Counted from the stretch's first letter, positions 1 through 9,139 are shown. The stretch: 64,000 nt of DNA from Cernens ardua (GCF_051251085.1 NZ_JBPCZH010000004.1:62001-126000); one strand, 5' to 3'. Numbers and translations are program-made. The notes: a model not told the origin generated them from the letters alone.

Positions 1-530
1 CTGGCGGGAAGTTCAGCGGCGCTTACACCCTGTTCAGGAATCCAAAACAGGGGATCATAGCCAAAGCCACCTTCTCCCCTGGGATGGGACAGAATATCAC
101 CGCGCCATTCACGCTGAATAACCAATGGGGAAGGATCTTCTGCATGACGCAGATAAACCAATGCACACCAGTATTTCGCTTGACGCTTCCCTTCCGGTAT
201 ATCGGCCAATGCCGCCAATAATTTAGCATTGTTGGCTTCATCGTCAGAAGGCTCGCCTGCATAGCGCGCAGAGTAGATACCCGGCTCGCCATTCAAGGCG
301 TCTACAACCAACCCCGAATCATCCGCCAATGCAGGTAAGCCACTGGCACGGGCAGCAGCGCGCGCCTTGATTAGCGCGTTTTCAACGAAGGTTAATCCCG
401 TCTCTTCAACATCAGAAACCCCATGATCCGCTTGTGAGGAAAGATGGTAACCAAGGGGAGACAATAGCTCGTTAAATTCATTCAGTTTGCCGGCATTACC
501 ACTGGCAAGCACCCATTCGCGTATCGCCAT
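1..530 (-). CDS. rdgB: XTP/dITP diphosphatase RdgB (partial, 3' end outside window)
   Basis: The reverse strand reads from an ATG at 530 to the window edge without a stop, about 176 codons. The product begins MAIREWVLASGNAGKLNEF, carrying the S/T-x-N-x-x-K motif of the HAM1/RdgB nucleotide pyrophosphatase family, followed by a LADDSGL segment and GIYSARYAG, both hallmarks of the family. RdgB hydrolyses non-canonical purine triphosphates (dITP, XTP, dHAPTP) to monophosphates in the cytosol and keeps them out of DNA. The family is usually about 200 residues, so only the last 20-25 codons should be missing. The short ORF at 23-292 on the same strand is a frame shadow of this gene. Confidence 0.93.
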   Translation of the reverse strand, partial: MAIREWVLASGNAGKLNEFNELLSPLGYHLSSQADHGVSDVEETGLTFVENALIKARAAARASGLPALADDSGLVVDALNGEPGIYSARYAGEPSDDEANNAKLLAALADIPEGKRQAKYWCALVYLRHAEDPSPLVIQREWRGDILSHPRGEGGFGYDPLFWIPEQGVSAAELPA

Positions 531-750
531 CCAAATTCTTCCTTAAAACCTGAGTATCCATTCAAAAAGCGCTGCCTGGACTCTGAACAGCCTCGAATGT
601 ACTTACAAGAAGTACTTATAAGAAGTGAACAAAAGCACTAAAAGTCACTATTTTACGGGGAGGTCAAATAAACATCACTGGTTCATTTCATTTTTTAGGT
701 AAATAGTACACTTTTCATGCGATCAGAAGGGCAACGTGATACATTCACTT

Positions 751-1040
751 TGATGGTTCCCCCCTCGGGATTAAAAGGGAATGGAGTACGTGGCTTTCTG
801 TGAATATAACGGCATATAAAGCACTTCACAGCCACAAGTCTTCAGCTGCCCCCGCAACTGTATACAACTCTGAATGATTCAAATACCACTGATGCCTCTG
901 AATCGGGAAGGTGAATCTGCTTGCTCAGCCAAGCGTTGTAAGCCAGGAGACCTGCCATTACGGCGTCATTACAGAAACATCGGGCGGGGTGATCCGATGG
1001 GCACGCGTTGCTTCTGTCATGACATTTTGACGCCCTGATA
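751..1040 (+). promoter_or_regulatory. Cobalamin (AdoCbl) riboswitch with expression platform
   Basis: The aptamer has the expected conserved blocks in order: GGTTCCCCCC (755-764), AAAAGGGAATGGAGT (773-787), AGCTGCCCCCGCAACTGTA (844-862), GGGAAGG (905-911) and the B12 box AGCCAGGAGACCTGCC (941-956). Downstream, GGCGTCA (962-968) can pair with TGACGCC (1028-1034), CAGAA (972-976) with TTCTG (1012-1016), and CATCGG (978-983) with CCGATG (994-999), forming a long hairpin just ahead of the transporter start at 1054. This would suit a switch acting on translation start or RNA stability. B12 binding is expected to shut off the transporter. The aptamer is directly recognisable; the platform is an inference. 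Confidence 0.92.
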
Positions 1041-1053
1041 CAGAGACCCAACC

Positions 1054-2121
1054 ATGCTAAAAGCCTTACAAGCGTTATGTCACGAAAAGAGTGACCACTT
1101 CAAACAACGATTGATCACAATGAGCACTCTGCTCATTATCATGAATGCCGGTGCCTGGCTATGGGCCTTCATTGCCTTCTGGGACAAACCCGGACTACTG
1201 GGTATCGCCCTACTGATTTATAGCCTGGGATTACGCCATGCGGTCGATGCGGACCATATCGCAGCGATAGACAATGTCACTCGAAAACTGATGCAGACGG
1301 ATCAACGCCCTGTTTCGGTGGGCTTCTTTTTTGCCATGGGGCATTCAACCGTAGTCATCATTGCAGCCGCATGTGTAGCGTTGGCCGCTTCGACCTTTAA
1401 CTCCATGGAAGCCGCCAGTTCTATCACAGGTATTATCAGTACCAGCGTATCTGCCACCTTCCTATTGATAATTGCGGCCATGAATATCGCGATTTTTATC
1501 TCGATCTACCGCAATTACAAACGCATTAGAGCAGGAGGCACTTATGTACAGGAAGACATGGATATCCTGCTGAATAATCGCGGTATTCTGTCACGGCTGT
1601 TCAAACCCTTGTTCCGATTTGTCAGTAAAAGCTGGCACATGTACCCCTTGGGCTTTCTATTTGGCCTCGGATTCGATACTGCGACTGAGGTAGCCATGTT
1701 CGGTGTTTCCGGCGCACAGGCGGCCAAAGGAGTACCCTTTGAATCGATCATAGTTTTCCCCTTTCTGTTTGCTGCGGGCATGTCTCTCGTCGATACAGTC
1801 GATGGGGTCATGATGTTGGGAGCCTATAATTGGGCCTTCGTGAAGCCGATTAGAAAGCTTTACTACAATATGTCCATCACCGCTGTGTCCATTATTGTTG
1901 CTGTGTTCATCGGTGGAATCGAAGCACTGGGATTGATTGGCAATCAGCTGAATCTGGAAGGCTGGTTCTGGGAGGGTTTGAATTTTCTGAATGATAATTT
2001 CAATGATATTGGCTTCAGCATCATAGGTTTGTTCATTATTGCCTGGGTAGCTTCGTTCGTTATCTACAAAATAAAGAGGTTGGATGACGTGGAAGTGAGG
2101 ATGCCAAGTGACCACCATTAG
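1054..2121 (+). CDS. NiCoT-family nickel/cobalt permease, probably cobalt-specific
   Basis: This 355-residue integral membrane protein belongs to the HoxN/NixA/NhlF (NiCoT, TC 2.A.52) family, which imports Ni2+ or Co2+. The family signature H-x4-D-H is present at H62-A-V-D-A-D67-H68 in the second membrane segment, and the second signature LGFDTATE lies at about 205-212. Eight hydrophobic segments can be traced, with a charged loop near 150-190. The start is the first ATG after the riboswitch. Because a B12 riboswitch precedes it, cobalt for corrinoid synthesis is the likely substrate. It is a single gene ending at a bidirectional terminator. Metal preference cannot be read from sequence alone. 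Confidence 0.9.
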   Translation: MLKALQALCHEKSDHFKQRLITMSTLLIIMNAGAWLWAFIAFWDKPGLLGIALLIYSLGLRHAVDADHIAAIDNVTRKLMQTDQRPVSVGFFFAMGHSTVVIIAAACVALAASTFNSMEAASSITGIISTSVSATFLLIIAAMNIAIFISIYRNYKRIRAGGTYVQEDMDILLNNRGILSRLFKPLFRFVSKSWHMYPLGFLFGLGFDTATEVAMFGVSGAQAAKGVPFESIIVFPFLFAAGMSLVDTVDGVMMLGAYNWAFVKPIRKLYYNMSITAVSIIVAVFIGGIEALGLIGNQLNLEGWFWEGLNFLNDNFNDIGFSIIGLFIIAWVASFVIYKIKRLDDVEVRMPSDHH

Positions 2122-2184
2122 CAATATGCCTATTGTACGTCGCCGCAAATCATCAAACTGATGTATATCAGCTGCGCAATCAAA

Positions 2185-2220
2185 AACGCCGTGACTTGTT
2201 CAGCCACGGCGTTTTATTTT
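2185..2220. terminator. Bidirectional intrinsic terminator
   Basis: A 9-bp GC-rich stem (AACGCCGTG at 2185-2193 with CACGGCGTT at 2205-2213, loop 11 nt) is followed by TTTTATTTT on the plus strand and preceded by an A-run, which is a T-run on the minus strand. It lies between the convergent cobalt transporter and the kinase gene and can serve both. Confidence 0.85.
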
Positions 2221-2255
2221 CTAATTCCGAGAAAAAATGGGATATAAAACGAAGA

Positions 2256-3482
2256 TCAGAATTGATTATTGCTGATTCGTAAGTGTTCCCGAATCATACC
2301 CACCAGCGTCTCGTTGGCCTGATCTTCACTGGTATCCAGCTGAATCAGGTGAATTTTTTCATCTGCTTCGAATGGCTCAAAATCATTCAGTTGCGCGTGG
2401 AGAATAGCCAATGCGTGGGAAGTATCCTGGTCTTGCTTCTGCGAACGCCGTTCGATACGCTCTTCAAGTGTTTCACGATCCGCCATGAAGTGAACCATGG
2501 CGACCGCTAGCCCCCTATATTGCGCCTGATCCCTTAATTGAGATCGCTGGGAGCGCTTGAGGCATGTTGCATCGATATAGACAGGATAACTGGCTTCCAA
2601 TAAGGCACCAGTAATTCGGGCCATATGCTGATAGGTTAGCTCAGTCATTTCATCCGAATGAAGTTCAAGCTCTGGTAATCCCTGAGCCTTACGCTGTTCC
2701 ATCAAACGACGACGTTCTACATTGGAACGAACGCGAATACCCGCCAATTCACGCATGGCCGATCGTGTAAAACGGCTTTTCCCACTACCGATAACGCCCA
2801 CACCCAGTAATAAATACGGAATGCGAAATTCATAAATGTAAATGATAGCTTCAATGAATTGCTGCAATGCCTGCGGGTCGTCCGCTGCTGCTTCGGCACG
2901 CAATAGGGCATAGTAGACCGCCGCATAATCAAAGAGGCGCATCATGCCAAAATCGCCGCATCCTTCCAGATAACGGTCAACGACCTCATTGGCATGAGAC
3001 AAGCTGTCCAGAATCAGAATATCGCAACAAATAGACACCAATTCGAGGCATATATCGCCCTCTTCTACATCTCCCACAGGGATGCAGAAACCCTGTTGAC
3101 ACCGTTTTTCGAGTGTCGGCGCCATCCGTGCAAAGGCTTCCTCAGCATAGAAAGAGATTTGATCCAGTTCATCCAGATGAGGCTGCGCATTGGGATGAGC
3201 GCGCAACCGATTGATGACGGCAACCATCGCCTGATCAAGACGTTGATAGGAAGATAGACCTTCCGATTGAACCGGGGTAGAACGACGCGTCAGCATGACA
3301 TCAGCAATGTGATGACAAAGGTCGATCATACCTGCCTGATCAAAGGTATCGGCATTTTTCAGCGTCTCTTCGTCAATCACACCATGACGGTAGAAAGACT
3401 GAAACAATGCGTTGCGTGACATCTGTGACACAGTGAGCTCCTGTAGAGTACGGCCTGACAAGGGCCCAGCGTTACTCTTCAT
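2256..3482 (-). CDS. APH/P-loop kinase fusion protein with degenerate phosphotransferase half
   Basis: This 408-residue protein resembles the bifunctional aminoglycoside phosphotransferase/ATP-binding family (COG2187 plus COG0645). The C-terminal half is a P-loop kinase with Walker A G229-V-I-G-S-G-K-S236 and an arginine-rich lid near 330-345 (ERIERRS). The middle part (about 125-205) looks like the end of an APH domain (LEGCGDFGMMRLFDYAAVYYALLRAEAA), but where APH enzymes have the H-G-D-x-H-x-x-N catalytic loop this one has V-G-D-V-E-E-G-D, so that half looks inactive. The substrate is unknown. The ATG at 3482 is preceded by AAGGAAAG. It is the last gene of a leftward run starting at hemJ. 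Confidence 0.7.
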   Translation of the reverse strand: MKSNAGPLSGRTLQELTVSQMSRNALFQSFYRHGVIDEETLKNADTFDQAGMIDLCHHIADVMLTRRSTPVQSEGLSSYQRLDQAMVAVINRLRAHPNAQPHLDELDQISFYAEEAFARMAPTLEKRCQQGFCIPVGDVEEGDICLELVSICCDILILDSLSHANEVVDRYLEGCGDFGMMRLFDYAAVYYALLRAEAAADDPQALQQFIEAIIYIYEFRIPYLLLGVGVIGSGKSRFTRSAMRELAGIRVRSNVERRRLMEQRKAQGLPELELHSDEMTELTYQHMARITGALLEASYPVYIDATCLKRSQRSQLRDQAQYRGLAVAMVHFMADRETLEERIERRSQKQDQDTSHALAILHAQLNDFEPFEADEKIHLIQLDTSEDQANETLVGMIREHLRISNNQF

Positions 3483-3570
3483 GCTTTCCTTGTTTATCCG
3501 GTATTCGTCGTATAAGCGCCTGGCAAAGGAAGTTAACGCTTTATTCGAACCGGTTTATAACCTGAAACCA

Positions 3571-4854
3571 TTATTTCAGTTGTGCAAACGCCTTTTTGGC
3601 CGCATCCAGTGTGGCTTGAATATGCTGCTCTTCATGGGCACTGGACATAAAGCCGGCTTCGTAGTTTGACGGTGCCAGATAAATGCCCTGATCCAACATG
3701 GAGGTGAAGAATCGATGGAACATATTCATGTCACAGGCAGTCGCTTCAGAGAAGTTGGTGACATCCTTTTGATCCGTAAAGAACAGACCGAACATCCCCC
3801 CTGCCTGATGTGTCAGGAAAGGGATTCCCGCGTCATCAGCCAATGTTTGAAGCCCTTCTGTCAGCGTTTTCACACGTGCTGAAAGGGACTCATGAAAGCC
3901 GGGTTCACGAATCTTGTTCAGCAAGGTGATGCCGGCTGCCATGGCCAAGGGGTTACCGGCAAGCGTACCGGCCTGATAAACCGGACCAAGGGGTGAAATC
4001 TGACTCATGATTTCACGCTTGCCACCAAAGGCACCCACGGGCATTCCACCACCAACAATCTTACCCAAACAGGTCAGATCGGGAGTGATACCATAATGGG
4101 CCTGAGCGCCACCCAACGCGACGCGGAAGCCTGTCATGACCTCATCAAAAATCAGAACAGCACCACTTTGATCACAGACTTCGCGCAAGGTTTCAAGAAA
4201 ACCGGGCTGAGGAGGAATACAGTTCATATTCCCTGCCACGGGTTCAACAATGATACAGGCGATTTCATCGCCAATATTGGCGAAAAGATCACGCACGGCT
4301 TCACTGTCATTGTAGGGAAGCGTCAGTGTCAGTTCTGCCAGACCCTCCGGCACACCCGGAGAGCTGGGCTCACCCTGCGTTAGCGCACCTGATCCTGCTT
4401 TCACTAACAATGAATCCACGTGGCCATGATAATTCCCTTCAAATTTGAGAATCTTGTCTCGACCGGTATAGCCACGAGCCAGTCGAATGGCCGACATGGT
4501 CGCTTCAGTCCCGGAATTGACCATACGCACCATATCAATCGAGGGCATGATGTCGCATACCAGATCAGCCATGGTCGTTTCAATCGCGGTTGGGGTACCA
4601 AAAGAAAGCCCTTCTTCCAGCCGTCCGCTAACGGCTTTCAAGACATCAGGATCAGCATGTCCGGTAATCATGGGGCCCCAGGAACCGACATAATCAATGT
4701 ATTGTTTACCTTCAACATCATACAAATAGGGGCCCTTGGCACGTTCAATGAACACAGGAGCACGGTCAATACCCTTGAAGGCACGTACAGGGGAATTAAC
4801 ACCACCGGGAATATGCTGTTGAGCGAGGTCAAACAATTGCTGGGAAGTTGTCAT
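3571..4854 (-). CDS. hemL: Glutamate-1-semialdehyde 2,1-aminomutase
   Basis: HemL converts glutamate-1-semialdehyde to 5-aminolevulinate, the last step of the C5 route to heme and other tetrapyrroles, in the cytosol with pyridoxal phosphate. The protein is 427 residues, the normal length. The PLP-binding lysine is K265 in CLGKIVGGGMPVGAFGGK. The NSGTEA motif at 113-118 and IIVEPVAGNM at 201-210 are also characteristic. It lies downstream of thiE on the same strand, with about 100 nt between them. Two further tetrapyrrole or cofactor genes (hemJ upstream and the B12-controlled cobalt transporter nearby) make this a small cofactor neighbourhood. Confidence 0.97.
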   Translation of the reverse strand: MTTSQQLFDLAQQHIPGGVNSPVRAFKGIDRAPVFIERAKGPYLYDVEGKQYIDYVGSWGPMITGHADPDVLKAVSGRLEEGLSFGTPTAIETTMADLVCDIMPSIDMVRMVNSGTEATMSAIRLARGYTGRDKILKFEGNYHGHVDSLLVKAGSGALTQGEPSSPGVPEGLAELTLTLPYNDSEAVRDLFANIGDEIACIIVEPVAGNMNCIPPQPGFLETLREVCDQSGAVLIFDEVMTGFRVALGGAQAHYGITPDLTCLGKIVGGGMPVGAFGGKREIMSQISPLGPVYQAGTLAGNPLAMAAGITLLNKIREPGFHESLSARVKTLTEGLQTLADDAGIPFLTHQAGGMFGLFFTDQKDVTNFSEATACDMNMFHRFFTSMLDQGIYLAPSNYEAGFMSSAHEEQHIQATLDAAKKAFAQLK

Positions 4855-4954
4855 GATCAGGTCCTGATATATCCGGAATGACTTGAACTATCTATAGCAC
4901 GATAAAAATTAGCGGCAACACTAAGCCGATAGCGAACGCTTGGCAAGCCACAGA

Positions 4955-5599
4955 CTAGCCTTTCATCGCTTTTTTAAGGGATAAAACGGCTTGTTCAGGG
5001 TCATCTGTTGCAAAAATGGCATGTACAACCGCAAGCAGATCAGCACCCGATGCCACCAACTGATACGCATTGGAAGCCTCTATCCCACCGATAGCTACAA
5101 TGGGAGAGCCGAGGTATTTCGCCTTTTCCAATAACGAAAGAGGCGCCTGACGTGCATTCGGTTTTGTTTGAGAAGGGAAGAAACGCCCAAAGGCCAGGTA
5201 GCTGGCACCTTCGTCGAGAGCTTCCTGAGCCAACGCTATACTGTCATGACACGTCGCCCCAATGATGGCGTGTTTCCCAAGTATTTGTCGGGCTCGGCGA
5301 ATGGAGCCATCTTCCTGCCCCAGGTGGACGCCTACACCAAGCTTTTCAGCCAATGACAGGTCATCATTAATGACAAGAGGGACCTGATATTCACTACAAA
5401 GCGCTTTCAGCAGTTTGGCCTGACGCAAGCGTTTAACTGGATCTTCCGATTTATCACGATACTGCAGGAGAGCCAATCCTGCTTTCAATGCAGAAGAAAC
5501 CCGCTGAAAAAGAGTGTGGTCATCCGGCATCAGGTGCGCATCGGTAATGCCATAGATACCGGTTTTCCAATTTGCGGAATCGGGAGTTGAAAACGACAT
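4955..5599 (-). CDS. thiE: Thiamine-phosphate synthase
   Basis: ThiE joins HMP pyrophosphate and thiazole phosphate to form thiamine phosphate. I place the start at the ATG at 5599, one base after the thiD stop (5603-5601), giving 214 residues (MSFSTPDSANW...), normal for the family. The longer reading starting at 5656 would overlap thiD. Visible family motifs are LLQYRDKS (about 45-52), VINDD, GVHLGQED and the phosphate-binding VAIGGI near the C-terminus. Spacing shows co-transcription with thiD. This enzyme and ThiD supply adjacent steps of thiamine synthesis; no TPP riboswitch was seen upstream. Confidence 0.94.
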   Translation of the reverse strand: MSFSTPDSANWKTGIYGITDAHLMPDDHTLFQRVSSALKAGLALLQYRDKSEDPVKRLRQAKLLKALCSEYQVPLVINDDLSLAEKLGVGVHLGQEDGSIRRARQILGKHAIIGATCHDSIALAQEALDEGASYLAFGRFFPSQTKPNARQAPLSLLEKAKYLGSPIVAIGGIEASNAYQLVASGADLLAVVHAIFATDDPEQAVLSLKKAMKG

Positions 5600-5600
5600 A

Positions 5601-6401
5601 TCAATCCGGATAAAGGCGATGAGGCATAAGCTGCCCATGACCGAGTTCATAAGCACTATTCAGCGCTAGCCATGTGCTGCTTTGCGCCAATTCGCATGCA
5701 CGTTCGAGAGGCGTTCCTTGCGCCAATTCCAGCGCCAAACGAGACGTCAATGTACATCCGGATCCATGATAGTGCCAGGAAAGCCGCGGCCATTGCCACC
5801 GCACAGGCGCATGGTCAGCACGATAGAGGCTGTGCTCCACCACTTCGCTCACATGTTCTCCATCCAAGGGATCTGTACCCGTCAGTAAAACCGAACAACC
5901 ACGGTCATAGATACTACGCGCCCGATCGTTATCAGTGGACTCTTCGGGCACCAGACGGCTGAGTTCCAACCGATTGGGCGTAATGATCGTCGCCAACGGC
6001 AGAAGCAGTGAACGAAAAGCCGCCATCAATTCAGCCGAGGAGAGCTCTGCACCACCCCCCGCTTTAAGGACAGGGTCAATCGCTACGGGTATCGAGGGAT
6101 GCTCGGCAATCAAGGTCGCGATAGCCTCCATGCTCTCGATACTGGAGACCAATCCGATCTTGAAAGCATCAGGAGTAATATCGGCCATGGCGCATTGGGC
6201 AGCTGCCCGGATATAGTCAGCAGATACCGGCTCGACCCGAGCCACATTAGACGTATCCTGAACGGTTAGGGCTGTAGGTACCGTCAATGCCCAACCGCCG
6301 GCAGCACGTATAGCTTCCATGTCAGCCCCTGTGCCGGCACCATTGGTCGGATCAACACCAGCAAAGACCATAACAACAGGGGGACGAGTATGTGTGGTCA
6401 T
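5601..6401 (-). CDS. thiD: Hydroxymethylpyrimidine/phosphomethylpyrimidine kinase
   Basis: This 266-residue ribokinase-fold enzyme phosphorylates HMP and HMP-phosphate in thiamine synthesis or salvage. The N-terminus FAGVDPTNGAGTGADMEAIR is the ThiD substrate-binding region (usual form GSDPSGGAGIQADLK), followed by TALTVQDT. The C-terminal GSGCTLTS is the anion hole with the catalytic Asp/Cys region. It begins 10 nt after the hemJ stop and is followed by thiE after one nucleotide. The first motif is divergent (VDPTNGAGTG), as in other Halomonas/Pseudomonas-type ThiD proteins I recall, but this was not checked. Confidence 0.9.
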   Translation of the reverse strand: MTTHTRPPVVMVFAGVDPTNGAGTGADMEAIRAAGGWALTVPTALTVQDTSNVARVEPVSADYIRAAAQCAMADITPDAFKIGLVSSIESMEAIATLIAEHPSIPVAIDPVLKAGGGAELSSAELMAAFRSLLLPLATIITPNRLELSRLVPEESTDNDRARSIYDRGCSVLLTGTDPLDGEHVSEVVEHSLYRADHAPVRWQWPRLSWHYHGSGCTLTSRLALELAQGTPLERACELAQSSTWLALNSAYELGHGQLMPHRLYPD

Positions 6402-6411
6402 TAGTCTACAG

Positions 6412-6843
6412 TCAGAAAGGTTTTACAATACTTAGAACAATGATCACCCCGATAATGACTGGAGGAATCATGCTGAATACCTTGTAGAAGAAACGTGGCT
6501 TACCTTTGTTGGTACGCAGTTTACGCATGAAAGCCAGACACATGTGGTGGTATCCCACCAGAAGCAGCACCAGAACAATCTTGACCCAGAACCAGGCAGT
6601 CCCTAGAACATAATGGTACGTAGGAAAAATCAGCAAGACCCCGAATACCAGAGTTGCGATCATCCCCGGATTCATGATCACTCTGTAAAGCTTGCGTTCC
6701 ATCACCTCGAAACGTCGTGCTCCCTGTTCATCATTCTGCCGCAGGGTGAATGCGTGATATTTGAATAAACGGGGCAGGTAGAACAATCCTGCAAACCACA
6801 TCATGATTGAAATCAAGTGAAATGCTAATAGCCAAGCAAACAT
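6412..6843 (-). CDS. hemJ: Protoporphyrinogen IX oxidase HemJ
   Basis: This 143-residue membrane protein has four hydrophobic segments and the HemJ (TIGR00701/COG1981) pattern: an early H9 in LAFHLISIMMWFAGLFYLPRLF, an EVMERKLY segment, and WFWVKIVLVLLLVGYHH. HemJ oxidises protoporphyrinogen IX to protoporphyrin IX in the inner membrane and replaces HemG/HemY in many proteobacteria. The start ATG at 6843 is preceded by GGGGAGC. It is the first gene of the leftward run hemJ-thiD-thiE-hemL-kinase. The pairing with hemL puts two steps of heme synthesis in one likely operon. Confidence 0.88.
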   Translation of the reverse strand: MFAWLLAFHLISIMMWFAGLFYLPRLFKYHAFTLRQNDEQGARRFEVMERKLYRVIMNPGMIATLVFGVLLIFPTYHYVLGTAWFWVKIVLVLLLVGYHHMCLAFMRKLRTNKGKPRFFYKVFSMIPPVIIGVIIVLSIVKPF

Positions 6844-7266
6844 GTTAGCTCCCCTATATCGTTAATTATATTTTGATCGCTGGTCAGTATCTTTTGCCAG
6901 TGTTGTTATCCATCAAGCAGGTACAAGGAAGAATGGTCAGTTCATCATTGTGGGCCAACACTCACAACACCTCGATGACTCGAATAAAGCAGCCAAGTCA
7001 ATTGCCGATACCCAAATAAGATTTGTCATAATGCAGGGATTATAAAGCACGATAAGTGGGTTCGAACACGTCAGCCAACGGAAACGAGTAAAAAACGGGG
7101 CAAAAAAACGATGTTAGCCTCATTTTCATGCTCGTGCCTTCGTTAAGTGACTCGGGATGATGATACACTATTGCCAATATAGGTCATCTTCAGGAATATA
7201 TCCTGATAACCGTGAAGTGATCATTCTACGTTATTGCCCTTGGCAATCGTCAGAGGAGTAAATCTT
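6844..7266. promoter_or_regulatory. Divergent intergenic region hemJ/erpA
   Basis: This stretch separates divergent hemJ and erpA and should hold promoters for both. A possible erpA -10 is the TACACT around 7163-7171, but no well-matched -35 was found. The erpA ribosome-binding site AGAGGAG (7252-7258) decides the start at 7267. I see no ORF or strong repeat here. Confidence 0.45.
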
Positions 7267-7620
7267 ATGAGTGGTGCCGAATCTTTCGTGCCAAGCCCTC
7301 TGTTTCTTACCGAAAAGGCAGCGGCGCGCATACGCACGCTGGCGGAAGCCGAAAACAATCCTGAACTCAAACTTAGAGTGTATGTCACCGGCGGCGGGTG
7401 CTCCGGTTTCCAATATGGTTTCGATTTCAGTGAAAATATGGAAGACGACGACACCATTGTCGAGAAGGACGGTGTCTCCATGCTGATTGATCCGCTGAGT
7501 TATCAATATCTCGTAGGCTCAACGGTTGATTATGAAGAAGGGCTGGCAGGCGCTCGTTTCCTTGTTCACAATCCAAATGCGACCACCACATGCGGTTGCG
7601 GTGCATCCTTCGGTATTTGA
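7267..7620 (+). CDS. erpA: Iron-sulfur cluster insertion protein ErpA
   Basis: ErpA is an A-type carrier that delivers Fe-S clusters to apoproteins such as IspG/IspH. From the ATG at 7267, set by the AGAGGAG site 8 nt upstream, the protein is 117 residues; a TTG at 7234 would add 11 unlikely residues. The three cluster-binding cysteines are C45 (GGGCSGFQY) and C109 and C111 (TTCGCGASF). The C-terminal CGCG followed by a short hydrophobic tail is the family end. It is a single gene, convergent with the MFS gene. Confidence 0.95.
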   Translation: MSGAESFVPSPLFLTEKAAARIRTLAEAENNPELKLRVYVTGGGCSGFQYGFDFSENMEDDDTIVEKDGVSMLIDPLSYQYLVGSTVDYEEGLAGARFLVHNPNATTTCGCGASFGI

Positions 7621-7630
7621 TCATACGATG

Positions 7631-7661
7631 CAGAGGTTATTTTAACACTCTATAGCCTCTG
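7631..7661. repeat. Inverted repeat between convergent erpA and MFS gene
   Basis: CAGAGG (7631-7636) and CCTCTG (7656-7661) can form a stem in the 40-bp gap between the two convergent genes. There is no T-run directly after it, so a terminator role is only a possibility. Confidence 0.35.
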
Positions 7662-9002
7662 TCATACGTTCATCCTCCAACGCTTCAGTACAAAGAGTGC
7701 CAATAACGCGGTAACAAAGTCACAACTGATCGTCAAAATAAACACCGGTATCCAACTATGCTGGGTACTATACAAGGTAGCAGCCAGCGGACCGCCTAAA
7801 ATGGAACCGATACCTTGCGCTATATAGAGGAAGCCATAATTGGTGGCCGCATGTCGGGTACCAAAAACATCCGTAAGTAGTGACGGAAACAGTGAAAAAA
7901 TTTCTCCCCATCCCAGAAACACCACGCCTGACATCAGTACAAAAATAACCGGATGGTGTATCAGGACCAGCCAAAGAGTCATAGCGACTCCTTCCATACC
8001 AAAGGCCAATGCCATGGTATTTTCACGCCCGATATGATCTGAAATCCAGCCAAACAATGGGCGAGTGGCGCCATTGCAAAGACGATCCAGCGTCAACGCC
8101 AGAGGGATTGCCGACATCCCGAAGAGCGTGATCGATGCAATGCCAAAATCATGAGCAAACGTTGCCAATTGTGACGTTACCATGAGCCCTGAGGTTGCCA
8201 TCAGGGTGAACATGATAAACATGAGCCAAAACAAAGGGGTAGCCAGCATTTGGCGGGGTGTAAATTGCCTTTCGGCTTCCAGTCCATCCTCGGATAATTC
8301 CTTCTCCTCCCTATACGGCTTCGTTTCTTTATGAATTACTTTCGCGGTCTTAATGCCATAACGTTTTGCACTATATCCAGCCCCAGGTATCCCAATAGCT
8401 GTCACATCAGGAACTCTCAAAAATTGAGCCAGTACAATACCGATGACAGCCATGATGGCACCAAAGACAATCAATGTAGTGTTCAACCCATGCGTATCAA
8501 GAAGATGACTTATAGGTAAGGTTGTCAACATGGCGCCCATACCATAGCCAGAGGCCACCATACCTACCGCAAAACCACGCCTGTCAGGAAAATAGCGCAC
8601 CATCAGTGCTACACATCCCAGATAAACAATACCTGTACCTATGCCACCCAAAACGCCATAGGCAAGATAAAGTCCCCACAATGAATCCGTGTAACCGGAC
8701 AATACCCAACTGCTGCCACTCAACAAACATCCAATACTGATGAGAGTTCGAATACCGAAACGTTCAAGTAACCAGCCCTGAAGAGGAGAAAAGAGCGTCT
8801 GGATGATAATGAGGAGAGAAAAAGTTACCTGTATTGAGGCAAGCCCATACCCGAGTTTGTGACCCAAGGGTGTGGTGAAAAGGGTCCAGACATACTGAGG
8901 GCTGGAAATTGTCATCATGCATAAAACAGCAATGATTAATTGAAAGATACGTAAAACCGGGGTGCGAGCAGGTACTTGTTCAAGAGAGTATTCGGAAGAC
9001 AT
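7662..9002 (-). CDS. MFS transporter, OFA (oxalate/formate antiporter) family
   Basis: This membrane protein has 12 predicted segments, of the OFA group within the major facilitator superfamily. Segments 1-6 occupy about 20-190 and segments 7-12 about 235-440, with a charged central loop (about 190-230: KRYGIKTAKVIHKETKPYREEKE). MFS motif A-like sequences appear as ERFGIR (after TM2) and GWISDHIGRE. I take the ATG at 9002 (MSSEYSLEQ); ATG 9008 and GTG 9023 are in frame and would add 2 or 7 residues. OFA members exchange oxalate/formate or carry other monocarboxylates. The substrate cannot be told here. Nothing nearby indicates a pathway. Confidence 0.8.
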   Translation of the reverse strand: MSSEYSLEQVPARTPVLRIFQLIIAVLCMMTISSPQYVWTLFTTPLGHKLGYGLASIQVTFSLLIIIQTLFSPLQGWLLERFGIRTLISIGCLLSGSSWVLSGYTDSLWGLYLAYGVLGGIGTGIVYLGCVALMVRYFPDRRGFAVGMVASGYGMGAMLTTLPISHLLDTHGLNTTLIVFGAIMAVIGIVLAQFLRVPDVTAIGIPGAGYSAKRYGIKTAKVIHKETKPYREEKELSEDGLEAERQFTPRQMLATPLFWLMFIMFTLMATSGLMVTSQLATFAHDFGIASITLFGMSAIPLALTLDRLCNGATRPLFGWISDHIGRENTMALAFGMEGVAMTLWLVLIHHPVIFVLMSGVVFLGWGEIFSLFPSLLTDVFGTRHAATNYGFLYIAQGIGSILGGPLAATLYSTQHSWIPVFILTISCDFVTALLALFVLKRWRMNV

Positions 9003-9139
9003 AAGCATCCATCCAGGTGACAAAATTATTGTTATTGAATGTCAGTGTTACAGAAGCAGGGGTTCTTTTGAATGCGCTTGAGCACACCCAAAGCTTAAAT
9101 ATCGCTTAATTCATGAATTTTTTTCGATAAAAAGCATCT

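Noticed and set aside
4096..4881. Plus-strand ORFs opposite hemL (95, 153 and 68 aa)
   Set aside because: They are shadows of a clearly identified gene and show no domain.
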